Positions 46,874 through 54,922 of a stretch of DNA of 60,922 nucleotides are shown here, piece by piece. The notes under the pieces are model-generated. The model was not told the DNA's origin, ran no database searches, and was given only the letters and a program-made list of their open reading frames with translations. The stretch's first letter is position 1. Every line of letters starts with the position of its first letter. The position numbers and the translations under genes are program-made. This DNA comes from an uncultured bacterium (GTDB lineage Bacteria; Actinomycetota; Coriobacteriia; Coriobacteriales; Eggerthellaceae): NCBI GenBank assembly GCA_947564525.1, contig CANOCK010000002.1, positions 1 to 60,922 of the forward strand, given 5' to 3'.

Positions 46874-47008
46874 ATGAAACGCACGTACCAACCAAATACG
46901 CGCAAACGTGCCAAGACCCATGGTTTCCGCGCCCGCATGTCCACCAAGGCTGGTCGCGCCGTCATCGCCCGCCGTCGTGCTAAGGGCCGCAAGCGCCTGA
47001 CGGTGTAG
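46874..47008 (+). CDS. rpmH: 50S ribosomal protein L34
   Basis: 44 residues, [20 protein letters not shown] then [21 protein letters not shown], a full-length L34. The ATG at 46874 is preceded by AGGGACAGG. It starts the conserved rightward run rpmH-rnpA-yidD-yidC-jag-rsmG-parA-parB. Confidence 0.98.
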   Translation: MKRTYQPNTRKRAKTHGFRARMSTKAGRAVIARRRAKGRKRLTV

Positions 47009-47016
47009 CCGCGCTC

Positions 47017-47385
47017 TTGGACACCATCACGTCGGGTGACGAGATCTCGCAGCTCTTCGCTGCGGGACGATGGGTCAAAACCCCCTACGTCACTCTCATC
47101 CTGGGCGAGCGGGAGCTCTCTCCCGACTCCCGGGCATGCAACGCGCAACACGGCCTTCAGGGTCGTGTTGCTTTTATAGCAGGGAAAAAGCTGGGTGGTG
47201 CCGTGTGGCGCAATCGCGCGAAGCGCCGCATGCGGGCGCTCTGCCGCGAGCTTGGCGGCCCCTGGGAGGGCATGGACGTGGTTTTTATGGCCAAATCGGC
47301 GCTGACTCAGGCTACTTATAGTAAAGTGCTGTCTACATGCGACAAGGCGCTGAGGCGTGCCTTGCAGAGGACGGAAACCGGCTGA
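47017..47385 (+). CDS. rnpA: Ribonuclease P protein component
   Basis: 122 residues. It assists the RNase P RNA in maturing tRNA 5' ends. The RNR signature is in KLGGAVWRNRAKRRMRALCREL. The start is taken as TTG at 47017, 8 bases after the rpmH stop, because LDTITSGDEISQLFAAGRW matches the family's usual N-terminus and no ATG fits. Its stop overlaps the yidD start (TGATG). Confidence 0.93.
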   Translation: MDTITSGDEISQLFAAGRWVKTPYVTLILGERELSPDSRACNAQHGLQGRVAFIAGKKLGGAVWRNRAKRRMRALCRELGGPWEGMDVVFMAKSALTQATYSKVLSTCDKALRRALQRTETG

Positions 47386-47624
47386 TGCGGCGCATCAAGG
47401 AGATTCCCGTGACCCTGGCCCTCGGGCTGGTGACGCTCTACCGTGGGGTCATCTCGCCGCTGCTGCCCTCCTGCTGTCGGTTCGTGCCGACATGCTCGGA
47501 GTACAGCCTGACGGCGTTTCGGCGGTTTGGCTTCTTGCAGGGCCTCAAGCTGACGGCCAAGCGCATCGCGAGGTGCCGCCCCGGCGGACCCTACGGCTAC
47601 GACCCGGTACCGCTCGAGCTCTGA
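47385..47624 (+). CDS. yidD: Membrane protein insertion efficiency factor YidD
   Basis: 79 residues: LYRGVISPLLPSCCRFVPTCSEYSL, the conserved cysteine-rich amphipathic core, then GPYGYDPVP. It works with YidC in inserting membrane proteins. The ATG at 47385 overlaps the rnpA stop codon. Confidence 0.95.
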   Translation: MRRIKEIPVTLALGLVTLYRGVISPLLPSCCRFVPTCSEYSLTAFRRFGFLQGLKLTAKRIARCRPGGPYGYDPVPLEL

Positions 47625-47658
47625 GGCTCGGGCGCCACAAGACAAGGGGTTAATCAGG

Positions 47659-48438
47659 ATGTGGGACGTTTTCAAGGACTGGATATTCGATGTCATCCAG
47701 TTCTTCTACAACTTCTGCGGTGACTGGGGGCTGGCGATCATCATCGTCACCGTCATCTTCCGCATTCTCGTGGCTCCGCTCATGCACAAGCAGGCGAAGT
47801 CGAGCTACCAGATGCAGAAGATCCAGCCTCAGATCCAGAAGATCCAGGAGAAGTACGCGGGAGACCAGGCTCGCATGCAGCAGGAGATGCAACGCCTCTA
47901 TGCCGAGGCGAAGTTCAATCCCCTGGCCGGCTGCCTGCCCATGCTGCTCCAGATGCCCATCTTCATCGCCCTGTTCCAGGTGTTGCGGGAGATGGGGGAC
48001 CGTCCCGAAGTGGCGGGCAACTTCACCTTCTACAACGTCGTCCCCAACCTGGTGACGACCCCTTCCCAAGCTGCTGCTGAAGGGTTTGGAACATTTGTTC
48101 CCTACCTAGTGCTGATGATCGTGTTCGCGGGCGCTACCTTCGCGCCCATGGTTCTCCAGCAGCTGCGCAGCGAGAACAAGCAGCAGAAGAACCAGACCAT
48201 GATCATGGCGGTCATCATGACGTTGCTCATGCTTTGGATTAGCTGGAGCTCTCCGGCGGGCGTGCTGCTGTTCTGGGGCACGTCCTCGCTCATCGGCATC
48301 GCCCAGAACCAAGGCACGCTCTACTTCTGTCGCAAAGCTGACCGCCAGCGGGCCTTGGAGGCTGCTGACGAGGTCCAACCCATCGACGTAGTGGTGGAGC
48401 GCAAGACCAAGAAGAAGCGCCCGACCAAGAATCATTAG
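47659..48438 (+). CDS. yidC: Membrane protein insertase YidC/Oxa1
   Basis: 259 residues, the short Gram-positive type without the large periplasmic domain. It has five predicted transmembrane segments, starting IIIVTVIFRILVAPLM with the conserved arginine of the hydrophilic groove, then a cytoplasmic coiled-coil loop (SSYQMQKIQPQIQKIQEKY), NPLAGCLPMLLQMPIFIALF, and a basic tail KTKKKRPTKNH that may touch ribosomes. No lipoprotein signal is seen. It is followed by parS and jag. Confidence 0.96.
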   Translation: MWDVFKDWIFDVIQFFYNFCGDWGLAIIIVTVIFRILVAPLMHKQAKSSYQMQKIQPQIQKIQEKYAGDQARMQQEMQRLYAEAKFNPLAGCLPMLLQMPIFIALFQVLREMGDRPEVAGNFTFYNVVPNLVTTPSQAAAEGFGTFVPYLVLMIVFAGATFAPMVLQQLRSENKQQKNQTMIMAVIMTLLMLWISWSSPAGVLLFWGTSSLIGIAQNQGTLYFCRKADRQRALEAADEVQPIDVVVERKTKKKRPTKNH

Positions 48439-48451
48439 GCACGGCTCATGG

Positions 48452-48467
48452 TGTTTCACGTGAAACA
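48452..48467. other. parS site 1
   Basis: Perfect 16-bp palindrome TGTTTCACGTGAAACA, the ParB binding site, between yidC and jag. Confidence 0.97.
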
Positions 48468-48499
48468 CCATGGACAGAGAGAATCTGAGGAGGCTTTCT

Positions 48500-49030
48500 A
48501 TGGAAGAAGAGGCCATCCAAGAGGTCGAGGCCTTGGAGGAGGAGTCCTCTGAGTCCGAGGTGACCGACGAGATGCTCGACGAGATTGCCGATACGGCTAT
48601 CTCCACTATCCAGAGCATCCTTCAGTTCTACCATGTCGGCGAGGTGACCATCGACGAGTACGAGGGCGACGAAGGCGAGCTCATCCTTGACATAACCGGC
48701 GACGACCTGGCGATCCTTATCGGGCGTCACGGGCGCACGCTGGATGCTCTGCAGTTCATGGTCTCCGCCATAACCATGCGAACCATAGGATTCCATTACC
48801 CCGTGGTGGTTGACGTCGAGGGCTACAAGAGCCGTCAGCGGGAGAAGCTGGAGTCCATCGCACGCTCCTCTGCAAGCCGTGCCCTTTCCCAGGATCGTCG
48901 CATAAAGCTGCGTCCCATGACTCCTTACGAGCGGCGCATCGTGCACATCACCCTGAGGGATTATCCTGACGTGGAGACCGTGTCCGAGGGCGAAGGCTCT
49001 GCGCGCCATGTCGTGATCGTTCCGCTCTAA
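48500..49030 (+). CDS. jag: RNA-binding protein Jag/KhpB (KH-R3H)
   Basis: 176 residues with an acidic N-terminus, a KH domain (LDITGDDLAILIGRHGRTLDAL) and an R3H domain (ASRALSQDRRIKLRPMTPYERRIVH). It binds RNA, and in other Gram-positives it affects cell division and elongation. The ATG at 48500 follows GAGGAGG at 6 bases. An in-frame ATG at 48470 lies directly against parS and has no ribosome site. Confidence 0.93.
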   Translation: MEEEAIQEVEALEEESSESEVTDEMLDEIADTAISTIQSILQFYHVGEVTIDEYEGDEGELILDITGDDLAILIGRHGRTLDALQFMVSAITMRTIGFHYPVVVDVEGYKSRQREKLESIARSSASRALSQDRRIKLRPMTPYERRIVHITLRDYPDVETVSEGEGSARHVVIVPL

Positions 49031-49047
49031 GGGCAGGCCTTCGGAGC

Positions 49048-49710
49048 ATGCCGTCGGCACGACCCTTGACCGAGGAATATCTCTCAGCCATCCTCGAAGC
49101 GAACGAGCGGGTCAACCTCACCCGCATAACCGACCACGACCAAGCGGCCCTCCTTCATCTGGAGGATTCGCTCGTGGCCCTTCCGGAGATGGAAATTGCT
49201 CCTCCTGGTCGCTATGCCGACCTGGGGTCCGGCGGTGGCTTTCCTGGGGTACCCCTTGCCCTTGCAACAGGCAGGGAGACGCTCTTGGTTGACTCGGTTC
49301 AGAAGAAGATGCGCGTAGTGAGCGAGGTCCTCGAACAACTTGGCCTCGATAGCCAGATCAAGACCTACGGAGGGCGCATCGAGGACTTGGCGCTCGAGCA
49401 GCCCAAGGCGTTCGCGGTGGTGACGGCACGAGCTCTCTCTTCGCTCCCCTCCCTGCTCGAGCTGGCTTCTCCATTGCTTGAGAAGGATGGCTTGCTGGTA
49501 TGCTTCAAGGCTCCGGTCTCTTCGGATGAGGCTCGTGCTGCGTCAATCGTGGCTCCCCTCGTTGGGATGGAGCTCCATGGCCAACGTGAGCTCGTGTTGA
49601 GCGATGGGCAGACTCGTAGGATGATCCTGACCTATCGGAAGGTCCGCAAGCCCGCTTTGAAGCTTCCCCGCCGTGTAGGCCTTGCCCAGAAGAAGCCTTT
49701 GAGCGAGTGA
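49048..49710 (+). CDS. rsmG: 16S rRNA (guanine527-N7)-methyltransferase RsmG
   Basis: 220 residues. SAM-binding motif YADLGSGGGFPGVPLAL, the N-terminal NERVNLTRITD and VTARALSSLPSLLELASPLL fit RsmG over its length. A basic tail (KLPRRVGLAQKK) follows. It starts 17 bases after jag. Confidence 0.95.
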   Translation: MPSARPLTEEYLSAILEANERVNLTRITDHDQAALLHLEDSLVALPEMEIAPPGRYADLGSGGGFPGVPLALATGRETLLVDSVQKKMRVVSEVLEQLGLDSQIKTYGGRIEDLALEQPKAFAVVTARALSSLPSLLELASPLLEKDGLLVCFKAPVSSDEARAASIVAPLVGMELHGQRELVLSDGQTRRMILTYRKVRKPALKLPRRVGLAQKKPLSE

Positions 49711-49716
49711 GCATGA

Positions 49717-49732
49717 TGTTTCACGTGAAACA
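49717..49732. other. parS site 2
   Basis: Perfect TGTTTCACGTGAAACA just after rsmG. The 49733-50004 stretch up to parA shows no other clear feature apart from an open frame that might extend ParA. Confidence 0.97.
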
Positions 49733-50004
49733 TCATTGCATCTTTAATCCAGACAGGGTATGTTAGCTTCTGAAAGGTTCCATACCTCTTGTTGCACTGG
49801 AGGAAGGCCTTGGGTTCCAGAGATAACCGTAAACGCCGCAGAAACATGAAGAGGGTTATCAGAGAATCAGCTTCTCGATCTCAACCATCTCCCTCTACGA
49901 ACGACCAAGAAGCCGCAGCATGCCTGTCGGCCTGTTCTTCGCGTCTAGATTCATTGTCGATAGAGAAGGAAAGCGATGAGAGTAGGGAGAAGGTAGGTCA
50001 AGAG

Positions 50005-50772
50005 GTGAAGGATACCAAGATAATCGCCATAATCAACCAAAAGGGAGGCGTTGGGAAGACCACGACGGCCATAAACCTCTCTGCGGCCCTTGGGGAGTTG
50101 GGGAAGAGCGTCTTGCTCATTGACCTCGACCCTCAGGGGAACAGCTCTAGTGGCCTTGGGGTGGAGAAGGATGAGGTGGATTGCTGCATCTATGACGTCC
50201 TCCTCAATGACGTTCCCATAGACGAGACTGTGGTCAAGCAGGTCACCCCGGGCCTCGACGTGGTGCCGGCTACCATCAACCTCGCAGGCGCCGAGGTAGA
50301 GCTGGTCTCCGAGATGGCTCGCGAGAACCGCCTCAAGGACGCCTTGGCCCCGCTTCGCGGTCGCTATGACTACATCTTCATCGATTGTCCACCTTCGCTG
50401 GGATTGCTCACGGTCAACGCCTTGGTCGCGGCAGACAAACTCCTCATTCCCATCCAATGCGAGTACTATGCTCTGGAAGGCGTGACAAAACTCCTTGAAT
50501 CGATGAAACGTGTCCAAACTCGCCTGAATCCGTCCATCGACATATTCGGCGTGCTGATGACCATGTACGACGGGCATACGAACCTCTCCAAGCAGGTGGT
50601 CGGCGAAGTGCGCACCTACTTCGGAGAGAAGGTGTTCGACATGGTCATCCCTCGTACGGTAAAGTTGTCCGAGGCGCCGAGCTACCAGCAGCCCATTACC
50701 CAGTACGATCCCTCTGGTAAAGGCGCCATCGCCTATACCGAGGTTGCGAAGGAAGTGATCGAACGTGGCTAA
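50005..50772 (+). CDS. parA: Chromosome partitioning ATPase ParA (Soj)
   Basis: 255 residues. Deviant Walker A KGGVGKTTTAINLSAAL, Walker A' LIDLDPQGNSSSGLG and Walker B YIFIDCPPSLGLLT. It drives origin segregation with ParB on parS. I chose the GTG at 50005 (VKDTKIIAIINQKGG), preceded by AAGGTAGG, because it gives the normal length. The frame is open to 49789, and an ATG at 49846 would add a Ser/Arg-rich extension. ParA overlaps parB by 8 bases. Confidence 0.93.
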   Translation: MKDTKIIAIINQKGGVGKTTTAINLSAALGELGKSVLLIDLDPQGNSSSGLGVEKDEVDCCIYDVLLNDVPIDETVVKQVTPGLDVVPATINLAGAEVELVSEMARENRLKDALAPLRGRYDYIFIDCPPSLGLLTVNALVAADKLLIPIQCEYYALEGVTKLLESMKRVQTRLNPSIDIFGVLMTMYDGHTNLSKQVVGEVRTYFGEKVFDMVIPRTVKLSEAPSYQQPITQYDPSGKGAIAYTEVAKEVIERG

Positions 50773-51904
50773 ACCAGCACGAAGCGGCTTGGGGCGGGGC
50801 CTTGGCTCCCTGCTCGGCGATTCCTACGAAAAGCCCGCGGCGGCTCCAGCTCCCCCGGTTGCTGCCGAGCCGGCGGCAACCCCTGCCTCCCAGTCAGTGT
50901 CGACTGAGACCACGGCAGAGCTGGAGCCCGTGGTGGTCGAGCGCGACACCTACACGCTCACTGACATTGACAAGGCTGTGTCTGACGACGTTTCCCTAGA
51001 GGACGTGGTCCCTGTGGTGCGAGAGGAGGCGGTCGTCGAAGCGCCTGTCGAGGTCTCTCGGATCGAGGAGCCGGCGGTGCAAGCCGAAGAGACTCCTACT
51101 ATGGAGGAAGTCATCGAGCGCAAGTTGAACGAGGTTCCCCTTGATGCCATCGAGCCGAACCCAGACCAGCCGCGAACCAACTTCAAGCGCGAGGAGCTAG
51201 AGGAGCTTGCCGACTCCATCGCCAAGGAGGGGCTGCTCCAGCCTATCTTGGTGCGAAGCATTGGCGAGGGGAAGTACCAGATCATCGCAGGCGAGCGGCG
51301 GTGGCAGGCATGCCAGCTGCTCGACCTCAAGACCGTGCCGGTCACCATCAAGGATGCTGACGACATGAAGGCGCTGGAACTCGCCCTCATCGAGAACCTC
51401 CAGCGCTCCGACCTCAATCCCATCGAGGAGGCTTACGGCTACCGTCGCCTCATGGAGCGCAATGGCATGTCCCAGGCCGACGTCGCCCAGGCTATGTCCA
51501 AGGGCCGCTCCACCATCGCCAATGCTCTGCGACTGCTGGATTTGCCTGAGGATGCGCAGCAGCTGCTCTTCGAGGATAAGATTCAGGCGGGCCATGCCCG
51601 CGCCATCCTCTCTATCCCAACGCGCGAGGGGCGCCATAAGCTCACCAAGCGCCTACGAGAGCAGAAGATGAGCGTGCGCGAGGCTGAGCAGATGGCGCGG
51701 CTGCTGGCAGGCAAGCCCAACCCCAATGCTGTTCACCGTGATCCGATGCCCGCAGCGTACAAGTCTGTTGCGAAGACCCTTCGTGACGTGCTGAAGCGGA
51801 ACGTGCGCGTGAAGTCCTCGAAGGGCAAGAACAAGATAGAGATAGAGTTCAAAGATGAGAGGGACTTGGAGAAGCTGTTCGAGTCCTTGATTCCAAGTGA
51901 ATAG
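50765..51904 (+). CDS. parB: Chromosome partitioning protein ParB (Spo0J)
   Basis: 379 residues. The N-terminal ParA-stimulating peptide GLGRGLGSLLG is followed by an acidic linker. The CTPase/ParB domain has PNPDQPRTNFKREELEELADSI, IIAGERRWQACQ and ENLQRSDLNPIEEAYGYRRL, then the HTH SQADVAQAMSKGRSTIANALRLL and a C-terminal dimer domain. GTG start overlapping parA. Confidence 0.97.
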   Translation: MAKPARSGLGRGLGSLLGDSYEKPAAAPAPPVAAEPAATPASQSVSTETTAELEPVVVERDTYTLTDIDKAVSDDVSLEDVVPVVREEAVVEAPVEVSRIEEPAVQAEETPTMEEVIERKLNEVPLDAIEPNPDQPRTNFKREELEELADSIAKEGLLQPILVRSIGEGKYQIIAGERRWQACQLLDLKTVPVTIKDADDMKALELALIENLQRSDLNPIEEAYGYRRLMERNGMSQADVAQAMSKGRSTIANALRLLDLPEDAQQLLFEDKIQAGHARAILSIPTREGRHKLTKRLREQKMSVREAEQMARLLAGKPNPNAVHRDPMPAAYKSVAKTLRDVLKRNVRVKSSKGKNKIEIEFKDERDLEKLFESLIPSE

Positions 51905-51932
51905 CTGCTTACGCTGCCGCTCAATGCATGAT

Positions 51933-51971
51933 CACTAAGAAGGGCCCGGATTATCCGGGCCCTTCTTAGTG
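51933..51971. terminator. Bidirectional terminator between parB and rlmN
   Basis: Nineteen-base perfect arms around one base (AAGAAGGGCCCGGAT and its complement), with A/T-rich outer parts that allow use in both directions for two convergent genes. Confidence 0.9.
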
Positions 51972-51987
51972 CGTTGGCTCTGCTCAG

Positions 51988-52003
51988 TGTTTCACGTGAA
52001 ACA
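51988..52003. other. parS site 3
   Basis: Perfect TGTTTCACGTGAAACA abutting the last base of rlmN. Confidence 0.97.
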
Positions 52004-53035
52004 TCAAAGCTTGTTCTTGAGCTGCCCACAGGCTCCTGCGATGTCTGAGCCATGGGAAGTGCGTACGGTAGCGCTGACGTGGCGCCGGTTGAGTTCGTCG
52101 CACCACTCTTGCAGCACCTTCGCAGGGACTGGCTTGAAGTCATAGCCATCCACATGGTTCATGGGCAGCAGATTCACATGGCAAAGCATCCCGTGGCAGA
52201 ATGCGACCAGGGCATCCTTATCGTCATCGGAGTCGTTGATGTCCTGGATGAGCAGGTACTCGAGGGTGACACGGCGTCCTGTCCGCTCCGTGTAGCGTTC
52301 AAGGGCCTCTCTGAGCTCCGGAAGCGGTTGAGAGGCCACCTTGGGCATGAGCGCGTTGCGAGCGAGCTGCGTGGCAGCATGGAGCGAGATCGCAAGGGTG
52401 AACTGCTCGGGTTCCAAGGAGAGGCGGTCGATGCCTTCGATGATCCCACAGGTGGAGATGGTCATATGCCGGGCGCCAATGTTGAGCCCTTGCTTCTCGT
52501 TGAGCTTCCGGAAGGCTGCAAGGGTGGCGTCGTAGTTGAGGAAGGGCTCACCCTGGCCCATGGCCACTACGTTGGAGACCCGAGCCTCGAAGTCCTTCTG
52601 AACAGCATGGACCTGGTCGACGATTTCGTGGGAAGCGAGGCTTCGGGTCAACCCCTCCTGGCCGGTAGCGCAGAAGGAGCAGCCCATCGGACATCCAGCT
52701 TGGGTCGACACGCAGACCGTGAGGCGCGAGCCGTCTGCAGAGCGACTGGGGATTCCCACGGTCTCCACTTGAACGCCATCGACGAGGGAGAAGACGTACT
52801 TGCGGGTGCCGTCCTTGGAGACCTGCTTGTCAACGAGCCGGAGCTGCTCCAAGGGGAACCGCTCGGCTAGCTGCTCTCGCAGAGCCTTGGGAAGGTTGGT
52901 CATCTCGTCATAGGACGAAACGTGATGCGTGTGCAGCCACTCGTAGAGCTGCCTTCCTCGGAACGAGGGTTGGCCCATGTCCTCCATGAGCTTGCCGAGG
53001 TCTTCGAGGGATGAGGTCTTTATAGAGGTATCCAT
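52004..53035 (-). CDS. rlmN: Dual-specificity 23S rRNA/tRNA adenine-C2 methyltransferase RlmN
   Basis: 343 residues. Radical SAM motif CPMGCSFCATG, the N-terminal QPSFRGRQLYEWLHTHHVSSY, GQGEPFLNYD, and the C-terminal conserved cysteine in ASHGSDIAGACGQL, needed for the methyl-transfer intermediate. It methylates A2503 of 23S rRNA and A37 of some tRNAs. Confidence 0.96.
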   Translation of the reverse strand: MDTSIKTSSLEDLGKLMEDMGQPSFRGRQLYEWLHTHHVSSYDEMTNLPKALREQLAERFPLEQLRLVDKQVSKDGTRKYVFSLVDGVQVETVGIPSRSADGSRLTVCVSTQAGCPMGCSFCATGQEGLTRSLASHEIVDQVHAVQKDFEARVSNVVAMGQGEPFLNYDATLAAFRKLNEKQGLNIGARHMTISTCGIIEGIDRLSLEPEQFTLAISLHAATQLARNALMPKVASQPLPELREALERYTERTGRRVTLEYLLIQDINDSDDDKDALVAFCHGMLCHVNLLPMNHVDGYDFKPVPAKVLQEWCDELNRRHVSATVRTSHGSDIAGACGQLKNKL

Positions 53036-53097
53036 AGCCCCATTATAGGGAATAGGGGCTGGCAGCGATACCCATCCTCTGGCTCACCAGGCTTTGC

Positions 53098-53103
53098 TAT
53101 AAT
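53098..53103 (+). promoter_or_regulatory. -10 element upstream of ddl
   Basis: TATAAT 35 bases before the ddl start. No clear -35. Confidence 0.45.
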
Positions 53104-53137
53104 CGGCCTATCGCCTCGGCTCGATTAAGGAGTACAT

Positions 53138-54100
53138 ATGTTCGCTATACCTTCTCCTCAGGATTGCAAGGTGGCGCTGATAGCTGGTGGCTCCAGCGGC
53201 GAGCGTGATATATCCCTCGCCTCGGGCCAGGGCGCGAAGAAGGCCCTCGAGCAAGCGGGCTATCAGGTCACGCTCCTGGACCATGCGAACGCCGACGACC
53301 TGCGGGCGCTCCTGGGCGGCGGCTTCGACGTCGCATTCCTCTGCACCCATGGCCGTGGCGGCGAGGATGGGGCCCTGCAGGGCTTCCTCGAGACCATCGG
53401 CCTGCCCTACATCGGGTCGGGCGTGGCGGCGAGCGCCGTGGCCATGCACAAGGGCAAGGCCAAGCTCTTCTATGAGAGCGCGGGCGTGCCCACCCCCGAC
53501 TCCCTCACCATATCCAAAGGACAGGGCTTCGACTTGGATGACGTGATAGCCCAGGTGGGTGCCCATTGCGCCGTGAAGGCCATCACCGAGGGCAGCACGC
53601 TAGGCCTCTACATCGTGGACGGTCGCGACGCCCTGGCCCAGGCCCTGGTAGACGTGTTCGACTACGATGACCAGGCACTGGTGGAGCGCTTCGTGGCGGG
53701 TAGGGAGCTCACGGTAGCCGTCGTGGGCACCGGCGAGGCTGCTCGCGCGCTGCCCATCATCGAGATCATCCCCAAGAACGACTTCTACGACTTCGAGTCC
53801 AAGTACGCGCCGGGCGGCTCCCAGCACATCTGCCCGGCAGCCCTCGACGAGGCCTTGGCCGAGCGCATCCGAGCCTTGGCCGTGCGCGCCCACAACGCCC
53901 TCGGCTGCGCCGGGGTCTCCCGCACCGACTTCATCCTCGAGGAGGACGGCAGTGCGTGGGTTCTGGAGACGAACACCCTGCCGGGCATGACCGAGACCTC
54001 GCTGCTGCCCGACGCCGCCCGCGCGGCGGGCATCGAGTTCCCTGACCTATGCGTCCAGCTGGTGGAGGATGCCCTGAAGCGCGCCGCTGGGCGAGCCTAG
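53138..54100 (+). CDS. ddl: D-alanine--D-alanine ligase
   Basis: 320 residues in the ATP-grasp fold. GGSSGERDISLASG, HGRGGEDGALQGFLETIGLPYIGS, EGSTLG, the omega-loop NDFYDFESKYAPGG, and NTLPGMTETSLLP. It makes the D-Ala-D-Ala dipeptide for peptidoglycan. ATG follows AAGGAG at 7 bases. It is the only cell-wall synthesis gene in the right part of the window. Confidence 0.96.
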   Translation: MFAIPSPQDCKVALIAGGSSGERDISLASGQGAKKALEQAGYQVTLLDHANADDLRALLGGGFDVAFLCTHGRGGEDGALQGFLETIGLPYIGSGVAASAVAMHKGKAKLFYESAGVPTPDSLTISKGQGFDLDDVIAQVGAHCAVKAITEGSTLGLYIVDGRDALAQALVDVFDYDDQALVERFVAGRELTVAVVGTGEAARALPIIEIIPKNDFYDFESKYAPGGSQHICPAALDEALAERIRALAVRAHNALGCAGVSRTDFILEEDGSAWVLETNTLPGMTETSLLPDAARAAGIEFPDLCVQLVEDALKRAAGRA

Positions 54101-54192
54101 AGGATCAAAGGGCCTTAGGCTCTCCCTCTGCTGATCAGGCGGATTGCGGCGTGATTCAGGCTGGCCCGCCTGCTTCCAAAGGATATTGCGCC

Positions 54193-54837
54193 TCAGAGGA
54201 CGCCCGTGCAGGACGCCACGGCGAAGGCGACGAGGCCCAGTGCGGCCACGATGAACAGGATGCTCGCGGCGTAGCAGCCCGGGTTCCCCGCCCGGCCCTG
54301 CTCCACGGCCTTGTCAGCGAAGCTGCGCCGCTGCTTCATGACCATGACGCCCTCCTGCTTGCGGGGCGCGCCCAGCGTCTGCTTGGGGGACCACGCGCCG
54401 TCGCTCTCGATGATGCGCTGGGCGCCCTCCTCCCCCAGGTCGATTTGGGGCCTCACCCCTTCGGCCAGGCGCGCGCCGATGCCGTCGGCGAACCGCGAGA
54501 ACGCCTCCTCGTAGGCGGGATGGTAGGCTAGCACGGCGCACTCGCCGAAGTAGCTGCCAGCCTTGCCCTCCCGCTCGAAGCCCACGTAGGAGAGCAGCGC
54601 CACGAGCTCCAGCCCTTGGGCGCGCAGCAGCGAGAGCTGGCGCGAGGCGCCCGGCTCGAAGAAGCCGATGCGCTTGCCGAATCGGTTGACCACCCAGGCC
54701 CGGTGGGCGCCCTCCTCCATCTCCAGCTCGATGGAGTAGCGGTCCCCCACCAGGTTGTCGGAGCCCATCAGCGCCCCACCCTCCTTCTGGGAGGGGGTTT
54801 TGAACGTTTCGTAGGTGCCGAAGTAGCGATTCCCCAT
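54193..54837 (-). CDS. Conserved membrane-anchored protein of unknown function
   Basis: 214 residues. The soluble N-terminal part has RAWVVNRFGKRIGFFEPGAS and QLSLLRAQGLELVALLSYVGF, loosely like a HIRAN-type beta barrel. One C-terminal helix (ASILFIVAALGLVAFAVAS) could anchor it as a tail-anchored protein. The ATG at 54837 follows AAGGGG. The open frame upstream to 54981 overlaps the divergent helicase gene and is unlikely. No firm family. Confidence 0.65.
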   Translation of the reverse strand: MGNRYFGTYETFKTPSQKEGGALMGSDNLVGDRYSIELEMEEGAHRAWVVNRFGKRIGFFEPGASRQLSLLRAQGLELVALLSYVGFEREGKAGSYFGECAVLAYHPAYEEAFSRFADGIGARLAEGVRPQIDLGEEGAQRIIESDGAWSPKQTLGAPRKQEGVMVMKQRRSFADKAVEQGRAGNPGCYAASILFIVAALGLVAFAVASCTGVL

Positions 54838-54922
54838 CAGAACCCCTTGCGCTTGATACAATGAGAGCCTATGCCTTCGAGCATACCTCAAACACCGCCC
54901 GGGGAAGCGACAAAGGGAGCCC

